A DNA stretch of 50,651 bases, taken from Candidatus Avelusimicrobium bubulum (GTDB taxonomy: Bacteria > Elusimicrobiota > Elusimicrobia > Elusimicrobiales > Elusimicrobiaceae). The notes under the pieces were generated by a model. It worked only from the letters and a program-made list of their open reading frames with translations, ran no database searches and had not been told where the DNA came from. Where the stretch lies: the NCBI GenBank assembly GCA_902798835.1, contig CADBYN010000002.1:1-50651 (forward strand), written 5' to 3'. Positions 32,132 to 39,629 of the stretch are shown piece after piece. The position numbers and the translations under genes were made by a program. Numbering within the stretch: the first letter of the stretch is position 1; every line of letters begins with the position of its first letter.

Positions 32132-32647
32132 TTATTGTTTTCCGTACAACGCTTGGGTGAAAGTTTTGTCCGCGCAGGCACCAGGTGCTCCCGCAGCTGA
32201 AATATCTTCTCTAATCCGCTTCCCCACCTGTGCAAACGTACGGACAATTGCCGGGTGATTACCAAGCCCCGTTTCTTCTAATAATTGGCGCAACTCCGGG
32301 CCGCCAAATATATCGGCGGCACGTACCGCACGGGAAACTTCCTCTTGCCATTTGTCCCCCAATAAATCTTGCGTTTGTTGTATCCAAGCATCACATTGCT
32401 CTTTTTGAACCCGAGCTTGATGTTCAACTTCTTGTTGCAAACGAATTTCTTCTTGCTCCACCCACTTTTGTAACATCTGCAAAGGTAGATTTATTTCTGC
32501 TGCACTTTGTTTGAATGTTTTTAATGCAGCGGGACTGATTAAGGAATTTCCCGGCAACGTCAAAGCTGCATACGGGTCCTGATTTTGCGGCGTCTGCTCC
32601 ATAATTTCCGGTGCAGACGAAGCGTTCAAATCTGTTGGTTCATTCAT
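32132..32647 (-). CDS. Probable capsid scaffold protein
   Basis: 171 residues, acidic, Gln/Glu-rich and helical (LPLQMLQKWVEQEEIRLQQE, VEHQARVQKEQCDAWIQQ). It lies immediately upstream of the major capsid gene, where podoviruses encode their assembly scaffold. The start overlaps the Bbp19-like gene by eight bases. The role is inferred from place and composition. Confidence 0.65.
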   Translation of the reverse strand: MNEPTDLNASSAPEIMEQTPQNQDPYAALTLPGNSLISPAALKTFKQSAAEINLPLQMLQKWVEQEEIRLQQEVEHQARVQKEQCDAWIQQTQDLLGDKWQEEVSRAVRAADIFGGPELRQLLEETGLGNHPAIVRTFAQVGKRIREDISAAGAPGACADKTFTQALYGKQ

Positions 32648-32939
32648 GGTCTGTCTCCTGTTGTATTTGGTGTTGTAGTGCGGTCACTTCCGCCTGATAC
32701 TCACTACGCATTTGTTGATAGGCAGTGGCATTTGCTTGTTCAATTTCTTCCAGCAAAAATAATCCTATACTACGTTGTCCGCAATGAAATACGGTAGCCA
32801 ATTCATCGCCGGGCACAAAGCCATGTTGGCGCACTTGGGCGGCCTGTAAAATCCTCCATAATACTCTTCGGCCAGCAGCGGTTTTAAGCACCTGTTGCAA
32901 ATCACTCACAACTCGTTTTTGTAACTTAGTGGAATTCAT
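32640..32939 (-). CDS. Bbp19-like phage protein
   Basis: 99 residues. The core GRRVLWRILQAAQVRQHGFV, then ATVFHCGQRSIGLFLLEEIE, matches the small Bbp19-type domain found between portal and scaffold genes of BPP-1-like phages; its function is not known to me. It overlaps both neighbours (14 bases with portal, eight with scaffold). Confidence 0.75.
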   Translation of the reverse strand: MNSTKLQKRVVSDLQQVLKTAAGRRVLWRILQAAQVRQHGFVPGDELATVFHCGQRSIGLFLLEEIEQANATAYQQMRSEYQAEVTALQHQIQQETDHE

Positions 32940-34431
32940 AGGTTTCCTCCAGATCTAACACAGAACGCAGTCCTAAACTTTCGAACCCTTCCACTAACAT
33001 ACGCGAATAATTTACTTGTGCAGCTACCGACGGATCCGCTTGAGCAATTTGGGCAGCTAATTGCAATCCTTGAGCAAGTGGTTCCAGCATGCCGGCACGT
33101 TGCGCTTGTGCAATGGTGGAAATATATTCCACATGCATTTCAAGACCGTTGAGATAATCCGGAGCCGGCGGAATTTCTCCTTGTCGAAGTAAAATATAAT
33201 ACGTACGCTCAATCAAAGGATCCAATAGTTCTGTTTTAAGCCGCTGCAACACAGGTCCCAATAAGAGCATCTTTTCTTGCCGCCGCTCGGCTACTTCCGC
33301 TGCCGTCATATTCGGAGTATCCTGAACAGAAAGCATCACAAACACATCTGCAAAGAAATGAGATCGAATGGTTTGGCGTACACTTTCCATCGCATGATCT
33401 AACGCAGACAAATCAGTCTGCACCTGATAGGCTGGTTTAATAGCCGCATCGGTTAAACTGTTGCACCGCGTAATGCCACCCGGCAGCAAATTCACTTCTC
33501 CTTGCACGCTGGCTGATACCATCACGGGCGGATTCGTATTTTTATCAAGGGCAACTAATTTTGCTTTCTGCATTTTTTGCAACATCTTTACATCACCCAA
33601 ACATTTCCATCCCGGACCGCGACCGTAACTTTCCGATGAATTTTTTGTTTCCCACCGCGCACAAATGACCGGAAATTCGTAATATCCTCCTTCACGCAAG
33701 AGTGTGCCATCTTCCATAAAATAAATTGACGAAAACGCAAAGTGGGCATTCTCTGCATGAGCAGAATGATACTGTGGATTGGGAAAGATCAGATGAATTA
33801 CTTTGTGCCAAGTCGGGTTGCGGTCGTCTTTAATTTCTTGCAAAATATTGGGAGGTAAAACAGGCATCCCGAACGCAGCAACAAGTTGCTGCGGTGTCAT
33901 AAAGCACTCACGTCCGAATGTGTTTACACACCCCTTCTCATCCACATCCAACACATATTCTCCGGCGGTAAACGGTCGGCAACAAATGCCTCCTTGTCGA
34001 TCTTCTTCCACTAAAAATGCTGCCGTTCCGAATACGGCCAACTCCTCGTACATGCTTTGTAGCACACAATAAAGATTACTTTTGGCAAGCGCACTTTCTA
34101 TTGCCTTTTGCACGTTACTCAGCCACGTACTGGCTCCAGGCAGCTGCGTAAGTGCCGACGGACGAAGCGTAAGATCAAACCAACGCCTGGCCGGGCTGGT
34201 CAAGCCGCTCATCATACCGGCCCCCAACACTCCTACCGCTAGTGAAGCAGAGCTATCTAGTAGCGTTTTGTGATCAATCGCACGGCCGGAATTAGGGACA
34301 TCCCCTTCAAAAAAACCGCGCGTAGGAGATAGATACGTAGAAAGTTGTTTCCACGTGTGAACCCACGGAGCGCGGGCTTGTTTAAGTGCACTATAACGCG
34401 CACAATATTTTTGTATTTGTTGTTTAGTCAT
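32926..34431 (-). CDS. Portal (head-tail connector) protein
   Basis: 501 residues from MTKQQIQKYCARYSALKQAR, with AAGG about nine bases before. The alternative upstream start at 34539 adds 36 residues that look unlike a portal. Podovirus connector pattern: WKQLSTYLSPTRGFFEGD, LLDSSASLAVGVLGAGMMSG then LTSPARRWF, YEELAVFGTAAFLVEED, and the C-terminal NMTAAEVAERRQEKMLLLGP. It forms the dodecameric gate for DNA packaging. A good promoter lies about 360 bases upstream, leaving a long leader that runs antisense to a small membrane-protein gene. Confidence 0.9.
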   Translation of the reverse strand: MTKQQIQKYCARYSALKQARAPWVHTWKQLSTYLSPTRGFFEGDVPNSGRAIDHKTLLDSSASLAVGVLGAGMMSGLTSPARRWFDLTLRPSALTQLPGASTWLSNVQKAIESALAKSNLYCVLQSMYEELAVFGTAAFLVEEDRQGGICCRPFTAGEYVLDVDEKGCVNTFGRECFMTPQQLVAAFGMPVLPPNILQEIKDDRNPTWHKVIHLIFPNPQYHSAHAENAHFAFSSIYFMEDGTLLREGGYYEFPVICARWETKNSSESYGRGPGWKCLGDVKMLQKMQKAKLVALDKNTNPPVMVSASVQGEVNLLPGGITRCNSLTDAAIKPAYQVQTDLSALDHAMESVRQTIRSHFFADVFVMLSVQDTPNMTAAEVAERRQEKMLLLGPVLQRLKTELLDPLIERTYYILLRQGEIPPAPDYLNGLEMHVEYISTIAQAQRAGMLEPLAQGLQLAAQIAQADPSVAAQVNYSRMLVEGFESLGLRSVLDLEETYEFH

Positions 34432-34492
34432 AAATAACCTTCTATGCACAAAGGTGCAAAATTTACTATCATATCTGCCAAAGGAGGCAAAC

Positions 34493-34669
34493 ATGACCGG
34501 ATTATTCCTAATTTTTTTATTTGTAATTTTACTAGCCATACCGGGGTTCTATGTGATTACGCGGGCAATATTCCCCAAACACAGCAAACGCTCTGCACGG
34601 ATAGTGTCTTATATATTGACAGGTTTGTTAGTAGCTATTTTGGCTGCTATTATGTTTTCAAATCTGTAA
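34493..34669 (+). CDS. Small membrane protein, unknown, opposite strand
   Basis: 58 residues from ATG 34493 with a good ribosome-binding site (AAAGGAGGCAAAC). Two transmembrane segments (MTGLFLIFLFVILLAIPGFY and IVSYILTGLLVAILAAIMF) flank a basic loop (KHSKRSAR). An intrinsic terminator follows. It is the only plus-strand gene inside the phage structural block, so it may be a lysogen-expressed cargo gene such as a superinfection or membrane-modifying factor. That is inference from orientation. Confidence 0.65.
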   Translation: MTGLFLIFLFVILLAIPGFYVITRAIFPKHSKRSARIVSYILTGLLVAILAAIMFSNL

Positions 34670-34692
34670 ACCTACAAGTTTATTTCGTTATT

Positions 34693-34717
34693 CCCGTCAA
34701 TTATAGACGGGATTTTT
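34693..34717 (+). terminator. Intrinsic terminator of the small membrane protein
   Basis: CCCGTC pairs with GACGGG, followed by ATTTTTT. Confidence 0.75.
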
Positions 34718-34789
34718 TGTTGTGTAATAACAAACGCCTATAGTGCTTTTGAAGGTGGGTGACGTTATAGATTGGGTTATTACACTTAT

Positions 34790-34818
34790 ATATTAGCAAG
34801 TTTTGCAAGCAAAGTCAA
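34790..34818 (-). promoter_or_regulatory. Strong promoter reading into the portal/capsid operon
   Basis: Minus strand: -35 TTGACT (34813-34818), a 17-bp spacer, -10 TAATAT (34790-34795). The shared box AAAATAGGTCTTTTTT (34823-34838) ends four bases upstream of the -35. Confidence 0.65.
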
Positions 34819-34849
34819 GCATAAAAAAGACCTATTTTGGACCCAGATT

Positions 34850-36178
34850 TCAAACCACATCATACTCGCTCCGGGCAAATTCAACAACATGACTATTGTG
34901 GGTTTTCGCTTGCACCGCAGCCGCAAAAGTAAGTGCCAACGCATCTGCTAAGTCCGGGCTTTTGCCGGTACGTTCCTTCAATTTTTCTTTGCCTTCCAAA
35001 CGAAGACGGCCCAAGGCATCATAATCATAACGCACCTGACACAAATCCGCTTTTAAATCAGGCAAGTCCGGCAAAACCCCCTGCGTTTTAATCCAATATG
35101 CCAAATCATGCCACATCTCTGCGCGCTTGTTAACATACTGTTCCGGACGTGATGCGCTAGCTCCAAACGGAACTTCGATGATATTGCGGTATCCCAGTTG
35201 CCTAAGGCGATCAATCACTCCCCCGCCGCAACCTGCGTCGACAAATACTGCGTCCGGGTGAAATCGTTCTATTTCGCTCGCAACACGTGCAGCGAGTGTC
35301 ATATTGTCCAGTTTTGTAAAAACAAGCGGCGCGAAAGCCCGACATCCTTGGCGACAAAAAATAACACTACGGTCCGCCCCGAATCGCGCCGGATCCACCC
35401 CCATCACTTTGGGAGCATAACGCAACTGATCAGTTGAGATTTCTCTTTGACAAGCCTGCAAGACACAATCAATGGGGATCAAAATATCTTCCGCACTAGC
35501 CGCAAAATCGCACAAGTATTCTTGTCGAAAAATCAGCTCGGGCGTATCTGCCCGCAGACGTTCTAATTCCTCCGGAGAAATTACTCCCGATTCATCGGCT
35601 CTAAAGACCCCTACCCACCACACGGAAGGTTCCGCAAGGGCCTTTTTTTGTGCCTGATTAAATAGTTCAAAAAATGCATTTTGTCCTTTAGGAGTTCCCA
35701 TAAATACCGCCCAACCTTTACGCGAAAGAAGCATCGGCCGAATAATCTGCGTAAATACATCCGGTTTAATTTGGGCGTATTCATCCAACACAACGCCATC
35801 GGCATATGTACCGCGCAAGGCGTCGGGGTTATCTGCTCCGCATACCCAAATACGTGCTCCATTGGGAAATTGCACACATAATTCCGTTTCTAACACTTTT
35901 ACTTGCGGGATGCTACGCGTGTAACGTTTAAGATAATCCCACGCAATTAATTTGGCCTGTTTTAAAAAGGGTGCCACATAAAAATAACGCGGATATTGAC
36001 GGAAATTACGATTGGCCATTTTAATTAAATGATTCACTGCACATACAGTTTTTCCCAATTGACGATGCGTAACCAGTACACAAAACCGATGTGTTTGCAA
36101 GGCAGCATGAATTATTTTTTGCACAGGACGCGGCGTATATGGGATAAGAACTACCTGCTTACTCTTTTTCATCCTCAT
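34850..36178 (-). CDS. Phage terminase large subunit
   Basis: About 442 residues. ATPase: a Walker A-like VTHRQLGKTVCAVNHL and Walker B GVVLDEYAQ, with the motif III-like MGTPKG. RuvC-like nuclease: VMGVDPARFGADRSV, AVFVDAGCGGGVIDRL and GKSPDLADALALTF supply the acidic metal ligands. It cuts and pumps DNA into the head. The start is within the end of the small subunit; ATG 36178 (preceded by a G-rich site) or 36172 are both possible. All catalytic residues look intact. Confidence 0.93.
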   Translation of the reverse strand: MRMKKSKQVVLIPYTPRPVQKIIHAALQTHRFCVLVTHRQLGKTVCAVNHLIKMANRNFRQYPRYFYVAPFLKQAKLIAWDYLKRYTRSIPQVKVLETELCVQFPNGARIWVCGADNPDALRGTYADGVVLDEYAQIKPDVFTQIIRPMLLSRKGWAVFMGTPKGQNAFFELFNQAQKKALAEPSVWWVGVFRADESGVISPEELERLRADTPELIFRQEYLCDFAASAEDILIPIDCVLQACQREISTDQLRYAPKVMGVDPARFGADRSVIFCRQGCRAFAPLVFTKLDNMTLAARVASEIERFHPDAVFVDAGCGGGVIDRLRQLGYRNIIEVPFGASASRPEQYVNKRAEMWHDLAYWIKTQGVLPDLPDLKADLCQVRYDYDALGRLRLEGKEKLKERTGKSPDLADALALTFAAAVQAKTHNSHVVEFARSEYDVV

Positions 36179-36566
36179 CCCCCCACTCAATCGTCACAGG
36201 CCCCATGGGTTCGGCTTCCTCTTTTCCATCTTTCCATCCCAATAAATTTTTGGCGGTAAACACAGCAAATGAAGAAGCATAATTCCCGCGCAAACTATTT
36301 TGAATGAGAATATTTTTTTGACGATCCCGCGCTTGCTCGCAAGCATACTTGAAGGCAGGATATTTCTCCTCCCATTCCCGCAACTGCGCACACGTTACGT
36401 TAATTTTTTTAGCAAACGCCGCAAATGTAGGCAACTCACTGGCAGTTTCTAACAAACTAATACTTCCATCCCGTTTCTGCACTTCCGTAACGGTAAAAGA
36501 AAAAACAAAAAAAAAAGCAAGAAGTTCATCACAATAATCCTGTTGATATTTTGTTTTATTACGCAT
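36159..36566 (-). CDS. Phage terminase small subunit
   Basis: 135 residues. A helix-turn-helix-like DNA-binding part (TFAAFAKKINVTCAQLREWE) precedes an oligomerisation helix, and FAVFTAKNLLGWKD is typical of gp3-like terminase small subunits. It is followed by a highly acidic C-terminus (EWGDEDEKE). Translation is coupled to the large subunit. The N-terminal FFFVFSF stretch is oddly aromatic. Confidence 0.85.
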   Translation of the reverse strand: MRNKTKYQQDYCDELLAFFFVFSFTVTEVQKRDGSISLLETASELPTFAAFAKKINVTCAQLREWEEKYPAFKYACEQARDRQKNILIQNSLRGNYASSFAVFTAKNLLGWKDGKEEAEPMGPVTIEWGDEDEKE

Positions 36567-36855
36567 TTTTTCCTCCTACTATGAGTTCAAATTTATAATC
36601 CTTTGTTGAAAATAGAGGCGTGCGAACCGACTGCCTATTAACATGATGTAAACCCTCCAAATATTCTTCCTCTACGCAAAAGTTGTTCCTATTTTCTTTA
36701 TAGAAAAATGCATTGTACACATCTAATAAAGCTTGCAAATACCTATCCTTTGAAGAGGAAAAAAATCTTCCTCCCCGAGCATGTTCCTGCGCATGTAATT
36801 TTGCCGCTTGTGCAAAAATGTTATTTTCCAGCTCAATTTTCCGTGAAAAATTCAT
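36559..36855 (-). CDS. Phage protein of unknown function
   Basis: 98 residues, basic at the N-terminus, with helices (NIFAQAAKLHAQEHARGG, DRYLQALLDVYNAFFYK). It overlaps the terminase small subunit start by eight bases and is the first gene of that operon. No family recognised. Confidence 0.55.
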   Translation of the reverse strand: MNFSRKIELENNIFAQAAKLHAQEHARGGRFFSSSKDRYLQALLDVYNAFFYKENRNNFCVEEEYLEGLHHVNRQSVRTPLFSTKDYKFELIVGGKNA

Positions 36856-36973
36856 TTTCTCCTCTTAAAAAAGATAAAAACATACCGCATATAGTTTTAA
36901 TATATGCAAAAACACAACGTCTAGAAAATCCTAAAATGAATGAAAATTCTAACGAAGATATATAAAACTTGCC

Positions 36974-37001
36974 GGTTTTCCGGGGGCGCCCCCGGAAAAC
37001 C
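36974..37001. repeat. Perfect 28-bp palindrome
   Basis: GGTTTTCCGGGGGC is followed directly by its exact reverse complement. It lies in the leader of the terminase operon. As RNA it would form a very strong hairpin; as DNA it could be a protein site or cruciform. Confidence 0.8.
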
Positions 37002-37106
37002 ACATACACATTCAGGATTGTTTAGTTTTAGTACGCCGGAGCCCTTTTAATATGCGGGACGGAACGTTACTTTTTCAAACTTTACTAACCCTTTTTATGT
37101 TTTTTA

Positions 37107-37115
37107 TGCTATAAT
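37107..37115 (+). promoter_or_regulatory. Extended -10 promoter toward the repressor
   Basis: TGCTATAAT with no clear -35. A transcript from about 37122 would have a 240-base leader before the repressor ATG at 37364. Confidence 0.45.
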
Positions 37116-37117
37116 AT

Positions 37118-37208
37118 TGTTGTGGCAAGCCTGGCAGCTTACCCAACACGCAAAACAGGGCACTATGCAGTTTAGCAACTGCTACGTCTAGCGGTTAAAC
37201 GACCTGTT
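37118..37208. ncRNA. Structured leader or small RNA in the phage control region
   Basis: Three helices are visible. TGTTGTGGCAAGC (37118-37130) pairs with GCTTACCCAACA after a six-base loop (two mismatches). AACAGG (37154-37159) pairs with CCTGTT (37203-37208). Inside that is the perfect hairpin GCAGTT-TAGC-AACTGC (37167-37182). It lies between divergent promoters, so either strand could be the functional one. No class recognised. Confidence 0.4.
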
Positions 37209-37285
37209 CTGCAGGTAGTACTACAATGTAAATACGTACGAATTACAAAGGCGTAAGATGGGGGATCCGCCCTTCTTACATAGTA

Positions 37286-37315
37286 AGTATAGCAAGTATT
37301 AGTAGTGTTTGTCAA
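37286..37315 (-). promoter_or_regulatory. Promoter of the terminase operon
   Basis: Minus strand: -35 TTGACA (37310-37315), an 18-bp spacer, -10 TATACT (37286-37291). The box AAAATAGGTCCTTTTT (37331-37346) lies 15 bases upstream of the -35, next to the repressor ATG. Confidence 0.65.
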
Positions 37316-37363
37316 GCAGTTTAAGGGCCCAAAAAGGACCTATTTTCACTAACGAGGTGTGTT

Positions 37364-38047
37364 ATGAATAAATTTGAAAAAGCGCTGGCAGCCTGGAATG
37401 ATGGATCGTTAAGAGGAGCGCAAGCGAAGTTAGCTAGAGAATTGCGTGTCTCCACCGCTACCGTAGCCCTTTGGGCAACCGGCAAACGCAACCCCTCCAA
37501 GGGATACGTAGCCCTGATGGCCAAACTATTTAACATGAGCGAAGACAAAGTATTACGATTGTTTATGCCAGCCTCTTATCCCGAAAGCACACCTCGTTCT
37601 TCCGCTTTTTATGAGCCCACTGATGTAATTTACAACGCTGACAGAGAGACAGAAATGCTTAAACCTCAAAGCAACAGTGTGTCTCTGCCCTATTTAGCCA
37701 ACATCCCTGCGGGATACCCGGAATTTAATGAATCCGACATTATTGAATGGTGGACACTCCCTCGCCGATATGCAAAAGGAGCCAAATATTTAGTACGTTG
37801 TTGCGGAGACAGCATGCAAGGCAGCGTAGAATATGACGATTTGTGTTTGATCAAACCGGAACATGAATTTTTAGACGGCAAGGTAATGCTGGTAAAAGTT
37901 CAAGACGGCTATTTAATTAAGCGTATCCGCAAAGAAAATAGCAAAATTGTGCTTTATTCCGATAATGAAAAAAAGTACAAAGCATTTGCCCCCCAAATGG
38001 TGCAACCGATAGGGCTGGTAGTACGTAAAATTACGGACGTACAGTAG
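37364..38047 (+). CDS. Phage repressor, HTH plus S24 LexA/CI-type autoprotease
   Basis: 227 residues. A helix-turn-helix at about 18-60 (LARELRVSTATVALWATGKR) recognises DNA. The S24 domain has a self-cleavage site Ala116-Gly117 (LANIPAGYPEF) and the catalytic dyad Ser150 (CCGDSMQGSV) and Lys186 (DGYLIKRI), so RecA-stimulated cleavage after DNA damage is expected. It is divergent from the terminase operon. Near-palindromic GGGCCC elements (37324-37330, 38052-38066) flank it and could be operators. It should hold the phage genes silent. Confidence 0.9.
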   Translation: MNKFEKALAAWNDGSLRGAQAKLARELRVSTATVALWATGKRNPSKGYVALMAKLFNMSEDKVLRLFMPASYPESTPRSSAFYEPTDVIYNADRETEMLKPQSNSVSLPYLANIPAGYPEFNESDIIEWWTLPRRYAKGAKYLVRCCGDSMQGSVEYDDLCLIKPEHEFLDGKVMLVKVQDGYLIKRIRKENSKIVLYSDNEKKYKAFAPQMVQPIGLVVRKITDVQ

Positions 38048-38051
38048 AAAA

Positions 38052-38066
38052 AAGGCCCAGGGCCTT
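38052..38066. promoter_or_regulatory. Palindrome overlapping the ncRNA promoter -35
   Basis: AAGGCCC-A-GGGCCTT ends within the TTGACA of the following promoter. It is a possible operator for the adjacent repressor. Confidence 0.35.
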
Positions 38067-38092
38067 GACAAATTGTAGTTTTCGCTTATACT
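38065..38092 (+). promoter_or_regulatory. Sigma70-type promoter of the structured RNA
   Basis: -35 TTGACA (38065-38070), a 16-bp spacer, -10 TATACT (38087-38092). The predicted start is 38098-38100. Confidence 0.7.
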
Positions 38093-38098
38093 TAAGGT

Positions 38099-38413
38099 AC
38101 GCTTGGATGGATCTAATGTCTTTTGGCCGCAAGGTGACAAAAGAACTGCCCGTTGTGTTGGTTTGTGCTTTGAAGATGGGTGCAGCCAGGGCGGCGGACG
38201 GGCGTGTGACGTAGGGAGTTTGGGCGTAGTGTGCAGTTGAAGTACCGTTCCACGAGCCCGGAGCCCAGCACTTGTGGGTGCGGGGAGTCCCCCGAGAGAT
38301 GGAAAAGGCAATTGCCGCTAATACTAAACAGCTGCTACGTTCACCATCAAGGCGTTAGCTTATGGAAAAAGAGAAATAACATCCCTGTGTTGAAAAAACA
38401 CAGGGACTTTTTT
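38099..38413 (+). ncRNA. Unassigned structured RNA with own promoter and terminator
   Basis: There is no believable ORF. The 5' end (38099-38110) pairs with 38344-38355 (CGCTTGGATGG with CCATCAAGGCG, one mismatch). ACGTAG (38209-38214) pairs with CTACGT (38335-38340), extended by GTG/CAC. GCCCGT (38148-38153) pairs with ACGGGC (38198-38203), and CTTTTG (38120-38125) with CAAAAG (38138-38143). Local hairpins GGGGAGTCCCC and GGCAATTGCC are also present. So a closed, multi-branched RNA of about 257 nt is likely, followed by a terminator. I see no RNase P core, no tmRNA T-arm or tag frame, no SRP motif and no 6S-like rod. Confidence 0.6.
38382..38413 (+). terminator. Intrinsic terminator of the structured RNA
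   Basis: TCCCTGTGTT pairs with AACACAGGGA (five-base loop), followed by CTTTTTT. The T tract is on the plus strand only. Confidence 0.85.
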
Positions 38414-38447
38414 GGTAAATTCTAGCCATACGCCGCCGATAGAGAAC

Positions 38448-39623
38448 TTAAATTCCCTTCTTTCGGAAAATTTCCGTGACGCGCTCAAAGATACCATTAC
38501 ACCATGCAATGGCTAAACCATAATTGGTCACAGGAACTTTGGCATCTTGTAAGATTTCCAAACGCCGCAAGATTTGCGTACGGGTAGCCATACAGCCGCC
38601 GCATTGAATTGCCAACTTATAACTGGCCAGATCTTCCGGCAGAGGGTCTAAATTGCTAATTGTGGTAAAAATCAATTTCTTGTGTGTAAATTCCTGCAAC
38701 CACTTAGGAATTTTGACACGCCCGATATCATCACATTTGTTAACCGTGTGGGAACAAGATTCCAATACCAAAATCTTATCCCCCTCTTTTAATTTATTGA
38801 TGACCGGGGTTCCTTTCAAAAATGCAGAAAAATCCCCTTTTAAACGCGAAAAAAGAATACTAAAACTGGTAAGCGGAATATTCCGAGGAACGATCGAACT
38901 AACATACCCAAATGCTTGAGAATCTGTCACTACTAATTTAGGCGTATGTTTTTCCAAACAAGCACGCAACTCTGTATCTTTTACACAAATAGCAGTAGCT
39001 CCAATATCCAACAAATTTCGGATCGTCTGCACCTGCGGCAAAATGAGGCGCCCTTGAGGAGCGGACCCATCAATGGGCATAACCAGTACGACCTCGTCTC
39101 CGGAAAAAATATAATCGTCTAAAATTACATCCGGCGCATAGGAACTTTTGGGAAGATGGTCCCCGATCGCTTTTAGCAGCAGAGGGACATTGGGCGTTTT
39201 ACATGAGAAAGGAACAACATCCACCCCTTTGATTTCTACATTAGTCGTGGCTAAATCTGTTTTGTTTTGCACAATAAAAAACGGCACCTTACGCACCACA
39301 CATGTTTCCATAAGGGTTTGGTCATACTGATCAAATTCTCCCTCAAACACCAAGACGGCCAGATCCGCTTGATCTAACGCTTCATTTGTACGGCTTACGC
39401 GTTTAGAACCCAATTCACTTTTATCATCCACGCCGGCCGTATCAATAAGTTCTACCGGGCCCACCCCTACCAGTTCAATTATTTTTCTAACGGGATCTGT
39501 AGTCGTTCCCGGAGTTTGAGCCACCACAGAAACTTGCTGGCCCGTTAAAGCATTAACAATAGAGCTTTTCCCTACGTTCATTTTACCGAAAAATCCAATA
39601 CGAGGTCTGTTTAGTTGTACCAT
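38448..39623 (-). CDS. hydF: [FeFe]-hydrogenase maturation GTPase HydF
   Basis: 391 residues from ATG 39623. GTPase domain: G1 GKMNVGKSSI, G3 DTAG and G4 NKTD. The dimerisation domain follows, then the cluster-binding domain with CSHTVNKCDD (CxH) and QCGGCMATR (CxxC), the residues that bind the 4Fe-4S and the 2Fe precursor. HydF is the scaffold that delivers the 2Fe subcluster to [FeFe]-hydrogenase. hydE, hydG and the hydrogenase are not here. Its presence implies hydrogen metabolism in an anaerobe. A TATAAT box lies exactly six bases before the ATG and there is no ribosome-binding site. Confidence 0.93.
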   Translation of the reverse strand: MVQLNRPRIGFFGKMNVGKSSIVNALTGQQVSVVAQTPGTTTDPVRKIIELVGVGPVELIDTAGVDDKSELGSKRVSRTNEALDQADLAVLVFEGEFDQYDQTLMETCVVRKVPFFIVQNKTDLATTNVEIKGVDVVPFSCKTPNVPLLLKAIGDHLPKSSYAPDVILDDYIFSGDEVVLVMPIDGSAPQGRLILPQVQTIRNLLDIGATAICVKDTELRACLEKHTPKLVVTDSQAFGYVSSIVPRNIPLTSFSILFSRLKGDFSAFLKGTPVINKLKEGDKILVLESCSHTVNKCDDIGRVKIPKWLQEFTHKKLIFTTISNLDPLPEDLASYKLAIQCGGCMATRTQILRRLEILQDAKVPVTNYGLAIAWCNGIFERVTEIFRKKGI

Positions 39624-39629
39624 ATCCAG

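Noticed and set aside
38099-38355. RNase P RNA, tmRNA, SRP or 6S RNA identity for the structured RNA
   Set aside because: The RNase P GAGGAAAGTC and ACAGAA cores, a T-arm with tag frame, the SRP GGAAGGAAGCAGC motif and a single-rod 6S fold are all absent by eye.
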